From WHSW01 sp963846165 (lineage in GTDB: Bacteria > Actinomycetota > Thermoleophilia > Solirubrobacterales > 70-9): a stretch of DNA of 64,000 nucleotides. The position numbers and the translations under genes are program-made. The notes under the pieces were generated by a model that was given only the letters and a program-made list of their open reading frames with translations, did not search any database and was not told the origin of the DNA. The DNA is taken from assembly GCA_963846165.1 (NCBI GenBank), contig CAWJUU010000005.1:682001-746000 (forward strand), given 5' to 3'. This document shows, piece after piece, positions 46,264-54,410 of the stretch (its first letter is position 1; each line of letters opens with the position of its first letter).

Positions 46264-47505
46264 GTGGCAGCAGCTAGTCTCGCAGGCGTGCCCGAGCCGC
46301 CGCGCGAATGCGACCTGGTCGTCGTGGGAGCCGGGATCGTCGGGCTCGCGGTCGCCCGCGAGATGGCGCTTCGTGATCACGGATTGCGGCTCGCGGTGCT
46401 CGAGCGCGAGCCGCGGATCGGCGCTCACCAGACGACTCACTCGAGCGGCGTCATCCACGCCGGCATCTACTACGCGCCGGAATCGCTGAAGGCACGGCTC
46501 TGCGTCGAGGGCGCCCGGGAGCTATACGCCTACTGCGAGCAGCATGGGATCCCGACACAGCGCAGCGGCAAGCTCGTCGTCGCCACGCGTCCGGAGGAGC
46601 TCGCCCGGCTCGACGAGCTCGAGCGTCGCGGGACCGCGAACGGGGTTCCCGGTCTGCGGCGTGTCTCGGGCCCGGAGCTGCGCGAGATCGAGCCGCACGT
46701 GACCGGGATCGCCGGGCTGCATTCGCCCGAGACGGGAGTGGTGGACTTCGGACGCGTCGCCACCGCCTACGCGGAGGACGTCGGCTCCGCCGCCGGCATC
46801 GTGACCACCGACTGCGCGGTCGAGGCAATCGACGAGCGCGGCGGCACGACCGTGCGCCACGCGCGCGGAACGACCCGCGCACGCGCGGTCGCGGTCTGCG
46901 CCGGCGCCTGGGCGGACCGTCTAGCCGTAGCCGCGGGTGCGCCCGCCGAGCCCCGGATCGTGCCCTTCCGCGGTTCATACCTGCGGCTGCTGCCGGAGCG
47001 CGCCCATCTCGTGCGAGCGAACGTGTACCCGGTTCCCGACCCCGATCTGCCCTTCCTCGGCGCTCACCTGACCCGCGGGCCTGACGGCGCGGTCCTGCTC
47101 GGCCCCTCGGCGCTGATGGTCGGCGCGCGCGATGCCTACCGGCTCTCGCGGCTGCGCGTGAGCGACCTGCGCGAGACGCTTGCCTGGCCGGGGACCTGGC
47201 GGCTGATGCGCCGGCACTGGCGCGCCGGCCTGGTCGAGATCAGTCACGCCGCCTCGAAGCGCGCCTTCGTCGCCGCGGCCCGCCGCTTCGTCCCCGAGCT
47301 CTCGCCGGCCGACTTCGTCGCCGGGCCGTCCGGGATCCGCGCCCAGGCGCTCGCTCGCGACGGCTCGCTGGTCGACGACTTCGTCGTCTCACGCACCGAG
47401 CGGGCGCTCTACGTGCGAAACGCACCGTCGCCGGCGGCGACCTCATCCCTACCGCTGGCCCGCCTGATCGCCGACGAGCTTGAGCCGCTTCTGAAGACCA
47501 GCTGA
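46264..47505 (+). CDS. lhgO: L-2-hydroxyglutarate oxidase
   Basis: 413 aa. FAD site LVVVGAGIVGLAVAREMALR (GAGIVG at 22-27). LhgO signatures: GAHQTTHSSGVIHAGIYYAP, SLKARLCVEGARELYAYCEQ, TGVVDFGRVATAY, NVYPVPDPDLPFLGAHLTRG and FVAGPSGIRAQALARDGSLV. It oxidises L-2-hydroxyglutarate to 2-oxoglutarate, feeding electrons to the quinone pool. It diverges from the ligase with only 2 bases between start codons. GTG 46288 is an alternative start leaving 26 bases. Confidence 0.92.
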   Translation: MAAASLAGVPEPPRECDLVVVGAGIVGLAVAREMALRDHGLRLAVLEREPRIGAHQTTHSSGVIHAGIYYAPESLKARLCVEGARELYAYCEQHGIPTQRSGKLVVATRPEELARLDELERRGTANGVPGLRRVSGPELREIEPHVTGIAGLHSPETGVVDFGRVATAYAEDVGSAAGIVTTDCAVEAIDERGGTTVRHARGTTRARAVAVCAGAWADRLAVAAGAPAEPRIVPFRGSYLRLLPERAHLVRANVYPVPDPDLPFLGAHLTRGPDGAVLLGPSALMVGARDAYRLSRLRVSDLRETLAWPGTWRLMRRHWRAGLVEISHAASKRAFVAAARRFVPELSPADFVAGPSGIRAQALARDGSLVDDFVVSRTERALYVRNAPSPAATSSLPLARLIADELEPLLKTS

Positions 47506-47506
47506 G

Positions 47507-47818
47507 TCAGGGGCCGGTGCCGTTCACCCGCGAGATCAGCGCGCTGAGCGCCGCGATCTCCTCGTCGAGAGCCCGGCGACCGGCATTGGTCGCCGAAACC
47601 CAAGTTCGCGGACGGCGTCCCTCGAAGCCCTTCTCGACCTCGACCAGGCCGGCCTCCTCGAGCACGGTGATGTGGCGCGAGAGGTTGCCGTCGGTGAGCG
47701 TGAGCGCTTCGCGCAGATGGCCGAAATCGGCTCGGGCCGCTTCGCTGAGCACGGCGAGGATCCCGAGGCGGACGCGCTGGTGGACGGTGTCGTCGAGCTG
47801 TAGCGCGGGGTGAGTCAC
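47507..47818 (-). CDS. winged-helix transcriptional regulator
   Basis: 103 aa. RVRLGILAVLSEAARADFGH, LREALTLTDGNLSRHITVLE and EAGLVEVEKGFEGRRPRTWV are the HTH and wing of the HTH_27/ArsR-like group. 'T.A.GR.AL..EI..L' ends the domain. It overlaps the membrane-protein gene by ATGA at 47815-47818. Such pairs usually autoregulate; the palindrome at 48455-48470 in front of the pair is the likely operator. Confidence 0.88.
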   Translation of the reverse strand: MTHPALQLDDTVHQRVRLGILAVLSEAARADFGHLREALTLTDGNLSRHITVLEEAGLVEVEKGFEGRRPRTWVSATNAGRRALDEEIAALSALISRVNGTGP

Positions 47819-48411
47819 GCCCGCGCAGCGCCCGACCGATAGCCGGGCGGAACCTGCGAGCGTTCATGGATGAGCCCGGCGATCCCGCTGGCGACGAGTA
47901 TGACCCCGATCCCGCCGTTTACCCAGAGCTCGGGCTCGCGGACGCCGACCACGGCGTAGGCGACCGCGAGCAGTGCCATGGCGCCCGCCGCAATCGCTGC
48001 GATCGGATCGCGGCCGAGCCAGGCGAAGCCCGCGGTGGCAACCGCGGCGACTGCCACAACCGCGACCGCGGTGTCGGTGCCGCCGTCCGTGAGCTGGTTG
48101 GCTGCCACGAGGGCTACGACCATCACCACCAGGAGCGTCATCGACCGGTCCCACGCGTGGCTTTCGATCCCCAGCCGGCGCTCGCGGCGGCCGTAATAGG
48201 CGACTATCGCCGCGACCGCTAGGCCGAGCCCGCCGATCCAGTAGACGTACGCGACCGCGTCCGGCAGCTCGGTCGCGGCGACGATTGCGACGCCGACGAA
48301 GAATGCGCCCAGGATCAGTCGCGGGTACCAGCTCGGGTCGAGCCGGCGCCGAGTCTCGGCACGCAACCGATGAACCGCCTCCAAAGTTTGCGCTGCTTCG
48401 CTTCGATCCAT
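47815..48411 (-). CDS. membrane protein paired with winged-helix regulator
   Basis: 198 aa with about five helices: LILGAFFVGVAIVAATELPD, YVYWIGGLGLAVAAIVAYYG, MTLLVVMVVALVAANQL, VAVVAVAAVATAGFAWLG and IAAIAAGAMALLAVAYAVVG. The N-terminal cytoplasmic helix is charged (SEAAQTLEAVHRLRAETRRR). Function unknown. The gene order membrane protein then regulator with an ATGA overlap is common in Actinobacteria. Confidence 0.75.
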   Translation of the reverse strand: MDRSEAAQTLEAVHRLRAETRRRLDPSWYPRLILGAFFVGVAIVAATELPDAVAYVYWIGGLGLAVAAIVAYYGRRERRLGIESHAWDRSMTLLVVMVVALVAANQLTDGGTDTAVAVVAVAAVATAGFAWLGRDPIAAIAAGAMALLAVAYAVVGVREPELWVNGGIGVILVASGIAGLIHERSQVPPGYRSGAARA

Positions 48412-48447
48412 GTCGGCCTCCCGCAGTTGGCTTCACCACGCAAAGCC

Positions 48448-48477
48448 ACCGTATCACAAAGTACTTTGTGCTGCAAA
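48448..48477 (-). promoter_or_regulatory. promoter with palindromic operator in the spacer
   Basis: On the minus strand: TTTGCA (48477-48472), 18-base spacer, TACGGT (48453-48448), 37 bases before the membrane-protein start. The spacer is almost filled by the perfect 16-bp palindrome CACAAAGTACTTTGTG (48455-48470). A dimeric regulator bound there would block polymerase; the winged-helix protein of the same operon is the obvious candidate. Confidence 0.75.
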
Positions 48478-48511
48478 GTTAGTGCGTAGGCCCCGGCCTG
48501 ACGACCGACCC

Positions 48512-49675
48512 CTACAGCCCATAGGTCTTCGAGATGATCTCCCGCTGGATCTCGCTGGTGCCGCCGTAGATCGACATCACCAGCGTCGCCCGGACGTGAC
48601 GCTCCATGTCGTACTCGGTCGCGTAGCCGTAACCGCCCATCATCTGCATGCCCTCGAGCGCGGTCTTCTTCGCCACCTCGGTCGCCTTCAGCTTCGCCAT
48701 CGAGGCCTCGCGCGGCAGGAGCTGCTGCGGGTCGGCGTCGACCTTGCGCGCAACGTCGTAGACGAGCAGCCGGGTGCACTCGATCTCGGTCGCGAGGTCT
48801 GCGATCCGGTGCCGCAACGCCTGAAAAGAGCCGATCGGGCGCCCGAACTGCTTGCGCTCCTTGATGTAGGCGAGCACGTCGTCGAAGGCGCGCTGCGCGA
48901 TCCCGAGCGCGCTCGCGGCGAGGATCAGCCGTTCGACGTTGAGCCCCGCCATCAGCTGCATCCAGGCGCCGTCGACCTGGCCGAGCACACGCTCGGCGGG
49001 CACGTGGCAATCGGTGAGGAAGACGTCGTTGACCTCCTTGCCGCCCATCGTCTCGATCCCGCGGATCTCGATCCCGTCCGCGTCGGTGGGCACCGAGAGC
49101 ATCGTCAGGCCTTCGTGCTTGGAGCCCGAGCTGTCGGAGCGAGCGATGACCAAGATGTGGTCGGCGATGTGCGCGGCCGAGATCCATGTCTTCTGCCCGT
49201 TGAGGACGAAGTCGCCGTTATGGCGCTCGCAGCGACAGGAGAGGTTGCCGACGTCCGAGCCCGCCTCGGGCTCCGACATCGCGATCGCCTCCACCCGGCC
49301 GCGGGTGATCCCGCCGAGGATCTCTTGCTTCTGGTCGTCGGTGCCGAAGCGCTCGTAGGCGCCGGCGACGATCAGACTGACGCCGTAGCCGGAGATCGGG
49401 AGCAGGCCGCGCATCGTCTCCTCGAGGAAGATGCAGGCATCGATGAGGCCGCCGCCGGACCCGCCGTAGGCCTCGTCGATCGAGACCCCGAGCCAGCCGA
49501 GCTCGGCGAGCTTCTCGTAGATCTCCTGGTTGTGGAGCTCGGCGTGGCCCTCGGTGAGCCGCTCGCGCTGGTCGGGGGTCCCCGCCTCGCGCTCGCAGAA
49601 GTCGCGGATCGCGGCCTGGAAGTGCCGCTGCTCGTCCGTGAGTCCCGGCGCGGCGGCCGCGGTGCTGGTGCTCAT
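48512..49675 (-). CDS. acyl-CoA dehydrogenase
   Basis: 387 aa. AIAMSEPEAGSDVGNLSCRC and FVLNGQKTWISAAHIADHIL (FAD and substrate sites), RKQFGRPIGSFQALRHRIAD, MQMMGGYGYATEYDMERHVR and the C-terminal FAD motif IYGGTSEIQREIISKTYGL. It catalyses alpha,beta-dehydrogenation of an acyl-CoA, passing electrons to ETF. ATG with AGAGGA upstream. It diverges from a larger acyl-CoA dehydrogenase across a 109-base control region. Confidence 0.93.
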   Translation of the reverse strand: MSTSTAAAAPGLTDEQRHFQAAIRDFCEREAGTPDQRERLTEGHAELHNQEIYEKLAELGWLGVSIDEAYGGSGGGLIDACIFLEETMRGLLPISGYGVSLIVAGAYERFGTDDQKQEILGGITRGRVEAIAMSEPEAGSDVGNLSCRCERHNGDFVLNGQKTWISAAHIADHILVIARSDSSGSKHEGLTMLSVPTDADGIEIRGIETMGGKEVNDVFLTDCHVPAERVLGQVDGAWMQLMAGLNVERLILAASALGIAQRAFDDVLAYIKERKQFGRPIGSFQALRHRIADLATEIECTRLLVYDVARKVDADPQQLLPREASMAKLKATEVAKKTALEGMQMMGGYGYATEYDMERHVRATLVMSIYGGTSEIQREIISKTYGL

Positions 49676-49723
49676 CTACTTCGTTCCTCTCATGCTCGTG
49701 GATCGCCGCCCAGTATCCGTGAC

Positions 49724-49768
49724 CGAGCGTCGACTCTGTTTCCCTATTCGTAGCTAACTCGACGCTCG
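49724..49768. promoter_or_regulatory. 10-bp inverted repeat between divergent acyl-CoA dehydrogenases
   Basis: CGAGCGTCGA (49724-49733) and its exact reverse complement TCGACGCTCG (49759-49768) are separated by 25 bases, which include the AT-richer TATTCGTAGCTAAC. The position, midway between two divergent fatty-acid oxidation genes, suggests a shared operator such as a TetR/FadR-type site. It could also form a hairpin in either message. Confidence 0.55.
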
Positions 49769-49784
49769 TTCGGAGCCGGGTAGG

Positions 49785-51551
49785 GTGACCGGCGTGGAGG
49801 CCGGGACCAAACCCGAGGTCGAGAAGGAGCCCGAGCGCGAGGCCTCGTCGTTCGCGAAGTCCCTGTTCATGGGCGAGATCCACGAGGAGCTCGTCTTTCC
49901 GTGGCCGGCGCCGGACCCGGGCGAGCAGGAGCGGATCCGGGAGCTGAACGCCGCGGCGCGCGAGATCGGGTCGCGCATGGACCACCGCAAGATCGAGGAG
50001 AAGCGGTGGATCGGCGACGACGTGGTCCGCGAGCTCGGCGAGGCCGGGCTCTGCGGCCTCTACGTCGACGAGCGCTACGGCGGCCAGGGCCTCTCGCAGA
50101 CCGGCTACGCGCGCGTCTTCGAGACCTTCGCCCAGATCGACGCGACACTCTCGATCGTGCTCGGCGTGCACCAGTCGATCGGTTTCAAGGGCATCCACAT
50201 GTTCGGCACCGAGGAGCAGAAGGAGCGCTTCCTGCCCGACCTCGCCGGCGGCCGCAAGCTGGCCGGCTTTGCGCTCACCGAGCCCGAGGCCGGCTCCGAT
50301 GCCTATGAGATCCAGTCGCGCGCGGTGCAGCAGCCCGACGGCTCGTGGCTGCTCAACGGCGAGAAGCGCTACATCGGCAACGGCTCGAAGGGAGATGTGT
50401 TCACGGCATTCGCCCGTTGCGAAGTCGACGGCAAGGACCGCCACATCGCCCTGATCCTCGAGAAGGGGATGAAGGGGTTCGAGGTCGGCGAGCGCTTCGA
50501 CACCATGGGGCTGCGCGGCAACGACCTGCGACGCCTCTACTTCAAGGATGTGAAGGTCCCGGCCGAGAACGTCCTCGGCGAGCCCGGGGAGGGCTTTCGG
50601 ATCGCGATGCAGATCCTCAACAACGGCCGCATCGGCCTCGGCACCGGCTCGGTCGGGGCGGCAAAGAAGCTGCTCGACCTGGCGATCGACCACGTCAAGG
50701 AGCGACGTCAGTTCGGCCGCCCGCTGGCCGAGTTCGAGCTCGTCGAGGAGAAGATCGCCTGGATGGTCTCCTACCTGTTCGGGCTCGAATCGATGTGCTA
50801 TCTGACCTGCGGTCTGGTCGATCGCGGAGTCGAGGACTACTCGCTGGAGTCGGCGATCTGCAAGGTCTCGGGAACGGAGTTCCTCTGGTACGCCGCCAAC
50901 CGGGCGATGCAGCTCAAGGGCGGCGCCGGTTACATGCGCGACGAGCCGTACGAGAAGATCCTCCGCGACATCCGCATCTTCCCGATCTTCGAGGGCGCCA
51001 ACGACGTCATGCGCGCCTTCGTCGCACTCTCGGGGATGAAGCCCGTCGGCGAGAGGCTCTCGGGCCTGGGCGAGATCGGGCTCGGCGACCCGATCGGCTC
51101 GATCGGAGTGCTGATCGACTACGTCGGCGGCCGGATCCAGCGCGAGGTCAGGCCCGACAAGATCTCCCAGCACCACCCCGAGCTCTCCGAGCACGCCGAC
51201 GCGGTCTCGGACCAGGTCAAGGAGCTGCGCGGGGTGACCGAGTCGCTGCTCCGCGAGCACAAGCAGGAGGTCGTCGAGCGCCAGTTCCAGCAGCGCCGCC
51301 TCTGCGACATCGTCTCCGACATCTACGCCCAGGTCGCGGTGCTCTCGCGCGTCAGCCAGATCTTCGCCGACCAAGGCGTCGAGCCCTCGGGCCAGGAGCG
51401 CTACATCGCCGACACCTTCTGCACCCGCGCCGCCTCCCGCGTGCGCTCGCACCTGCGCCAGATCGAGTCCAACGACGACGAGCGGATGGGGGCGATCGCC
51501 AAGCTCGCCTACAAGCGGGGCGAGTACGGCTACGCGCTGTTCGAGGACTGA
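49785..51551 (+). CDS. acyl-CoA dehydrogenase, long (VLCAD-like) form
   Basis: 588 aa, about 200 longer than the usual form because of a C-terminal extension. GLYVDERYGGQGLSQTGYAR, AGFALTEPEAGSDAYEIQSR, WLLNGEKRYIGNGSKGDVFT, RRQFGRPLAEFELVEEKIAW, QLKGGAGYMRDEPYEKILRD and FPIFEGANDVMRAFVALSGM. The extension (about 400-588) is helical, as in VLCAD/ACAD9-like enzymes. It probably acts on long chains. GTG and ATG codons around 49785-49794 are all possible starts. Confidence 0.92.
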   Translation: MTGVEAGTKPEVEKEPEREASSFAKSLFMGEIHEELVFPWPAPDPGEQERIRELNAAAREIGSRMDHRKIEEKRWIGDDVVRELGEAGLCGLYVDERYGGQGLSQTGYARVFETFAQIDATLSIVLGVHQSIGFKGIHMFGTEEQKERFLPDLAGGRKLAGFALTEPEAGSDAYEIQSRAVQQPDGSWLLNGEKRYIGNGSKGDVFTAFARCEVDGKDRHIALILEKGMKGFEVGERFDTMGLRGNDLRRLYFKDVKVPAENVLGEPGEGFRIAMQILNNGRIGLGTGSVGAAKKLLDLAIDHVKERRQFGRPLAEFELVEEKIAWMVSYLFGLESMCYLTCGLVDRGVEDYSLESAICKVSGTEFLWYAANRAMQLKGGAGYMRDEPYEKILRDIRIFPIFEGANDVMRAFVALSGMKPVGERLSGLGEIGLGDPIGSIGVLIDYVGGRIQREVRPDKISQHHPELSEHADAVSDQVKELRGVTESLLREHKQEVVERQFQQRRLCDIVSDIYAQVAVLSRVSQIFADQGVEPSGQERYIADTFCTRAASRVRSHLRQIESNDDERMGAIAKLAYKRGEYGYALFED

Positions 51552-51555
51552 GCAG

Positions 51556-51674
51556 TCACCACAGTGTGCGACGGGGGTCGAAGTCGCGGATGCGGGCGTC
51601 GCGAGTAACCAGCGGCGCCCCGGCGTCGACGGCCGACGCATAGATCATCCGATCGGCCGGATCGGCGCGCGGCG
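51556..51674 (-). pseudogene. PIN-domain (VapC-like) C-terminal stub
   Basis: The last about 40 residues of a PIN domain: LTPRADPADRMIYASAVDAG, APLVTRDARIRDFD, ending RRTLW and a stop at 51556. These are the 'DPADR.I.A.A...G.PLVT.D..I..' acidic-site features of VapC toxins. The N-terminal half is missing: upstream of 51674 the frame runs antiphase through the thiolase gene. It has no start codon of its own and no antitoxin gene beside it. Confidence 0.6.
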
Positions 51675-52835
51675 TTAGTTCAAGCGCTCGACGATCATCG
51701 CCTCGCCCTGGCCGCCGGCGACGCACATCGTCTCGAGGCCGACGGCGTGGTCGTCGGTCTCCATCACGTTGAGCAGCGTGGTCATGATCCGCGCCCCGGT
51801 CATCCCGAACGGGTGGCCGAGGGCGATCGCGCCGCCGTGCGTGTTCAGCTTCTCGAGCGGGATCTCGCACTCGTCCATGATCGGGATCACCTGGGCGGCG
51901 AAGGCCTCGTTTAGCTCGACCACGTCGATGTCGGCCATCGACATCCCGGTCCGCTCGAGGACCTTCTTGATCGCGCCGATCGGGGCGACGCCCATGTACT
52001 CGGGCTCGAGCCCCCAGGTGGCCGCGGTGACGATCCTCGCCTTCGGCTCGAGGCCGAGCTCGCTCGCCTTGGTATCGGACATCACCAGCACCGCGGCGGC
52101 GCCGTCGTTGAGCGGGCACGAGTTGCCGGCGGTGACCCCGCCGCCTCCGAACGCCTCGTCGAGCTGCGAGAGCTTCTCCAGGGTCGAGCTGGCGCGCGGG
52201 CCGTCGTCCTTAGCCACCTCGTTGCCCTCGTGGTCGGCGACCGGGACGATCTCGCGGTCGAAGAAGCCGTCCTCCTGGGAGGCGACCGCGAGCTCCTGTG
52301 AGCGCTGCGCGAACTTGTCCATGTCGGCGCGGCTGACCTCGTACTTCTTCGCCACGTTGACCGCGGTCAGGCCCATCTCGATGTAGGCGTTGGGCTGGCC
52401 GTCGTTGCCCTGCAGCTTCGGGTTCTGATCGGCGGCGCCGGCCGGCTCGGTGCGTTCGTTGTAGCGGCTGACCCACTCGACCCCGGCGGCGACGTACGCG
52501 TCTCCCTCTCCGGCCTTGATCGCGTTCGCGGAGTGGCGGATCGCGTCGAGGCTCGAGGCGCAGTAGCGCGAGATCGTCGTTCCGGTGACCGTCTGGGGGA
52601 GTTGCTCTGAGAGCAGCGCGATGATCCGGGCGATGTTGAAGGCCTGCAGGCCCTGCGGCATGCCGCAGCCGCAGAGCACGTCCTCGATCATCTCCGGCGA
52701 GACGTCGGGGTTGCGCTCGAGCAGCTGGTCGACGACGTAGGCGGCGGTCTCGTCGGGGCGAAGCTGGGCGAGCGAGCCCTTGAAGGCACGCCCGATCGGG
52801 CTGCGGGCAGCATCGACGATCACGGCTTCGGGCAT
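51675..52835 (-). CDS. acetyl-CoA C-acyltransferase (thiolase)
   Basis: 386 aa. Nucleophile Cys92 in TTISRYCASSLDAIRHSANA, then NSCPLNDGAAAVLVMSD, VVELNEAFAAQVIPIMDECE (NEAF), LNTHGGAIALGHPFGMTGAR (GHP) and CVAGGQGEAMIVERL with the second Cys. This is a degradative thiolase completing beta-oxidation. AGGAGCG lies upstream of the ATG. It is the last chromosomal gene before the 18-bp direct repeat at 52869. Confidence 0.94.
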   Translation of the reverse strand: MPEAVIVDAARSPIGRAFKGSLAQLRPDETAAYVVDQLLERNPDVSPEMIEDVLCGCGMPQGLQAFNIARIIALLSEQLPQTVTGTTISRYCASSLDAIRHSANAIKAGEGDAYVAAGVEWVSRYNERTEPAGAADQNPKLQGNDGQPNAYIEMGLTAVNVAKKYEVSRADMDKFAQRSQELAVASQEDGFFDREIVPVADHEGNEVAKDDGPRASSTLEKLSQLDEAFGGGGVTAGNSCPLNDGAAAVLVMSDTKASELGLEPKARIVTAATWGLEPEYMGVAPIGAIKKVLERTGMSMADIDVVELNEAFAAQVIPIMDECEIPLEKLNTHGGAIALGHPFGMTGARIMTTLLNVMETDDHAVGLETMCVAGGQGEAMIVERLN

Positions 52836-52868
52836 CTGCTTTCGCGCTCCTTGGGTTCGGTTGAGGGG

Positions 52869-52886
52869 GGCGCAGATGGTAATGAT
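52869..52886 (+). repeat. 18-bp direct repeat, left copy (possible att site)
   Basis: GGCGCAGATGGTAATGAT, identical to 59490-59507 and in the same orientation. Both are followed by one mismatch and CGC. The two copies enclose a recombinase remnant and accessory genes. Confidence 0.7.
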
Positions 52887-52969
52887 CCGCCGTGCGGGGC
52901 TTCACTAAGGGAAGTCTTGCTTGCCCAAGCGGTTGGGCCTTCGGTGGAGAACGTTGGAGAACGGTGCGG

Positions 52970-53001
52970 ACTGGGGCGCACTGGGGCGCAACTGGGGCGC
53001 A
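52970..53001 (+). repeat. tandem ACTGGGGCGCA repeats, left cluster
   Basis: Three copies of ACTGGGGCGCA at 52970, 52980 and 52991 (period 10-11, the first two sharing one A). A matching cluster lies at the other end of the block. They are spaced about one helical turn apart, as binding sites of a multimeric protein would be. Confidence 0.65.
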
Positions 53002-53374
53002 CGCGCGTTTGTCGGGTTCCTGCGGGCGCTGAGAGAGGAGCTGAGCGGTGCATCCCTGCCTGCCTTCTTCCTCCCGCCCTACGGGCTAGCGCCCGTCTAG
53101 CTCCTTAGCCAGATCGCGGGCTCAAGCACCCCACACATTCCCCTGATCGAGCTGGTCGATGGCGAGGGACAGACCCTCTGGGTCAACGCCGATCACATCG
53201 AGACGATCCAAGAACGCGACTAAGCCGCTTCCGTTCGCGTCGCTGGCGAACACACGTTCCCCTACCCCCGACTTAGCCTGAGGGTTCCGCAAGCCCTTAG
53301 AACGCCTCCCAGCGGCTCTCAGGGGCCATCGTGCCCACTGGCCCTGCTCGCTCCGTGAATCGGTACCGACTCGG

Positions 53375-53715
53375 GTGCTTTCGTCGGTGCTTTACGTGGT
53401 TGGACCTCTGTTCTGTGCGATCAACGCCCCGAGCACCGGCGCGCCGCTTTCTAGCAGCGCCATACGTACGACGATTAAGCGCCTCGCCGCTCGAGCTGGA
53501 GTAAGGCGGCGCTTTGCCCCGCATCAGCCCGACACGCACATGCCGTCGAGCTCGCCCGCGAAGGCGTGCCGCTGAACGTCATCCAGCGCCAGCTGGGCCA
53601 CGCGAATCTCGGCGTTACCTCTGTCTACCTGCAGGGAATCGATACGACCGAGGTGATCGAGGCCATTCACGCGCGGCGAGGGCCGGTGATCCCTGCTGCC
53701 GCAGCTCTTCGGTAG
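53375..53715 (+). pseudogene. tyrosine recombinase, C-terminal remnant with frameshift
   Basis: C-terminal catalytic part of a site-specific recombinase: SSAIRTTIKRLAARAGVRRR, FAPHQ, then after a one-base loss near 53528 RHAHAVELAREGVPLNVIQR, QLGHANLGVTSVYLQGIDTT (tyrosine), EVIEAIHARR, stop 53713-53715. Arg/His/His/Tyr box II residues remain, but the N-terminal core-binding domain and box I are absent. It was probably the integrase of the surrounding block. The first hairpin repeat begins on the very next base. Confidence 0.7.
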
Positions 53716-53733
53716 CGCTCCTCGTCCGAAGCG
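53716..53733 (+). repeat. hairpin repeat copy a (CGCTTCTCGTCCAAAGCG family)
   Basis: CGCTCCTCGTCCGAAGCG, two differences from the consensus. It starts immediately after the recombinase stop codon and 46 bases beyond the stop of the first NTF2-like gene on the other strand. Confidence 0.65.
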
Positions 53734-53779
53734 GCATCTACGGGCGGCTCCCTTATTCAGGCCGTGGCGTCCAGATCTC

Positions 53780-54261
53780 TTAGCGCCCCCCGGGCAACAG
53801 CTTCTTCACCTGATGACCGAGGATGCGCGGCAACAGCCGGGGACCCGGTATGACGGTGAGTCCCAACTGCTCGAACAGCTTGCCTGGTCGAACTCGAACC
53901 AATGCTCCGCCACCTTGCCGTCCAGCATGCGATTGATTTCGACTGATGTGAAGGCCACCTCCCTGTTCGTCGGTGGGAGACCCTGGAACTCACCATGGTG
54001 GGTGCCTCGGAAGGCGATCCGGGCCGCGACGGTGTCGTCGCTGCACCCGATCTCCTCGATCGTGAGCCGAAGGTCGGGAAAGGCCCCCGCAAAGCCCTCG
54101 AAGATGAGCTCCTCCCAGGCATCTGAGTCCAGGGGGTCGGGCGCACCGGGGGCGTGGGCCACATAGCCGGGCGCGCGCGCGTCTGCCTCCGCCTGCTTGT
54201 CGCGCTCGTTATACGCCTCGATCCACCGTCGAAATACCGCCTCGTTCTCCTCAGCTGACAC
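53780..54261 (-). CDS. SnoaL/NTF2-like ester cyclase-type protein, one frameshift
   Basis: About 160 aa when one missing base near 53880 is restored. It starts at GTG 54261 (AAAGGGG upstream): SAEENEAVFRRWIEAYNERD, ARAPGYVAHAPGAPDPLDSD, EELIFEGFAGAFPDLRLTIE, RGTHHGEFQGLPPTNREVAF, then KLFEQLGLTVIPGP in the second frame. 'H.G...G.PPT.....' is the signature of the SnoaL-like polyketide-cyclase family. Catalytic role unknown. It is the first of three related genes in series. Confidence 0.7.
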
Positions 54262-54353
54262 CGCAGCACCCCTTTCGCGCCGCATCGGTTTCTCGGACCA
54301 TCGCAGAAAGGCGCGCGCTGAGGGGCGCCCGTTTCCATGCGATGCGCCAGTGC

Positions 54354-54371
54354 CACTTCTCGTCCAAAGCG
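54354..54371 (+). repeat. hairpin repeat copy b
   Basis: CACTTCTCGTCCAAAGCG, one difference from consensus. It abuts the codon TAG (54374-54372, minus strand) that closes the extended reading frame of the second NTF2-like gene. A TTTCCATGC segment precedes it (54332). Confidence 0.65.
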
Positions 54372-54410
54372 CTACTCCGACAGCCCGGCGACTTCGAGGG
54401 CCTCGTCGGG

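Larger units (their letters stand above)
52836..53370. other. non-coding left end of the 52.9-59.5 kb block
   Basis: No supported gene. It contains the 18-bp direct repeat (52869-52886), three tandem ACTGGGGCGCA units (52970-53001), and a short FlbD-like open frame at 53137-53223 that lacks a normal start. It is consistent with an attachment region next to the recombinase remnant. Confidence 0.5.

Noticed and set aside
53137..53223. Short frame reading LIELVDGEGQTLWVNADHIE, resembling flagellar FlbD
   Set aside because: No ATG, GTG or TTG start, only ATT/CTG, 28 codons, and no flagellar gene nearby. Kept only as a possible fragment.
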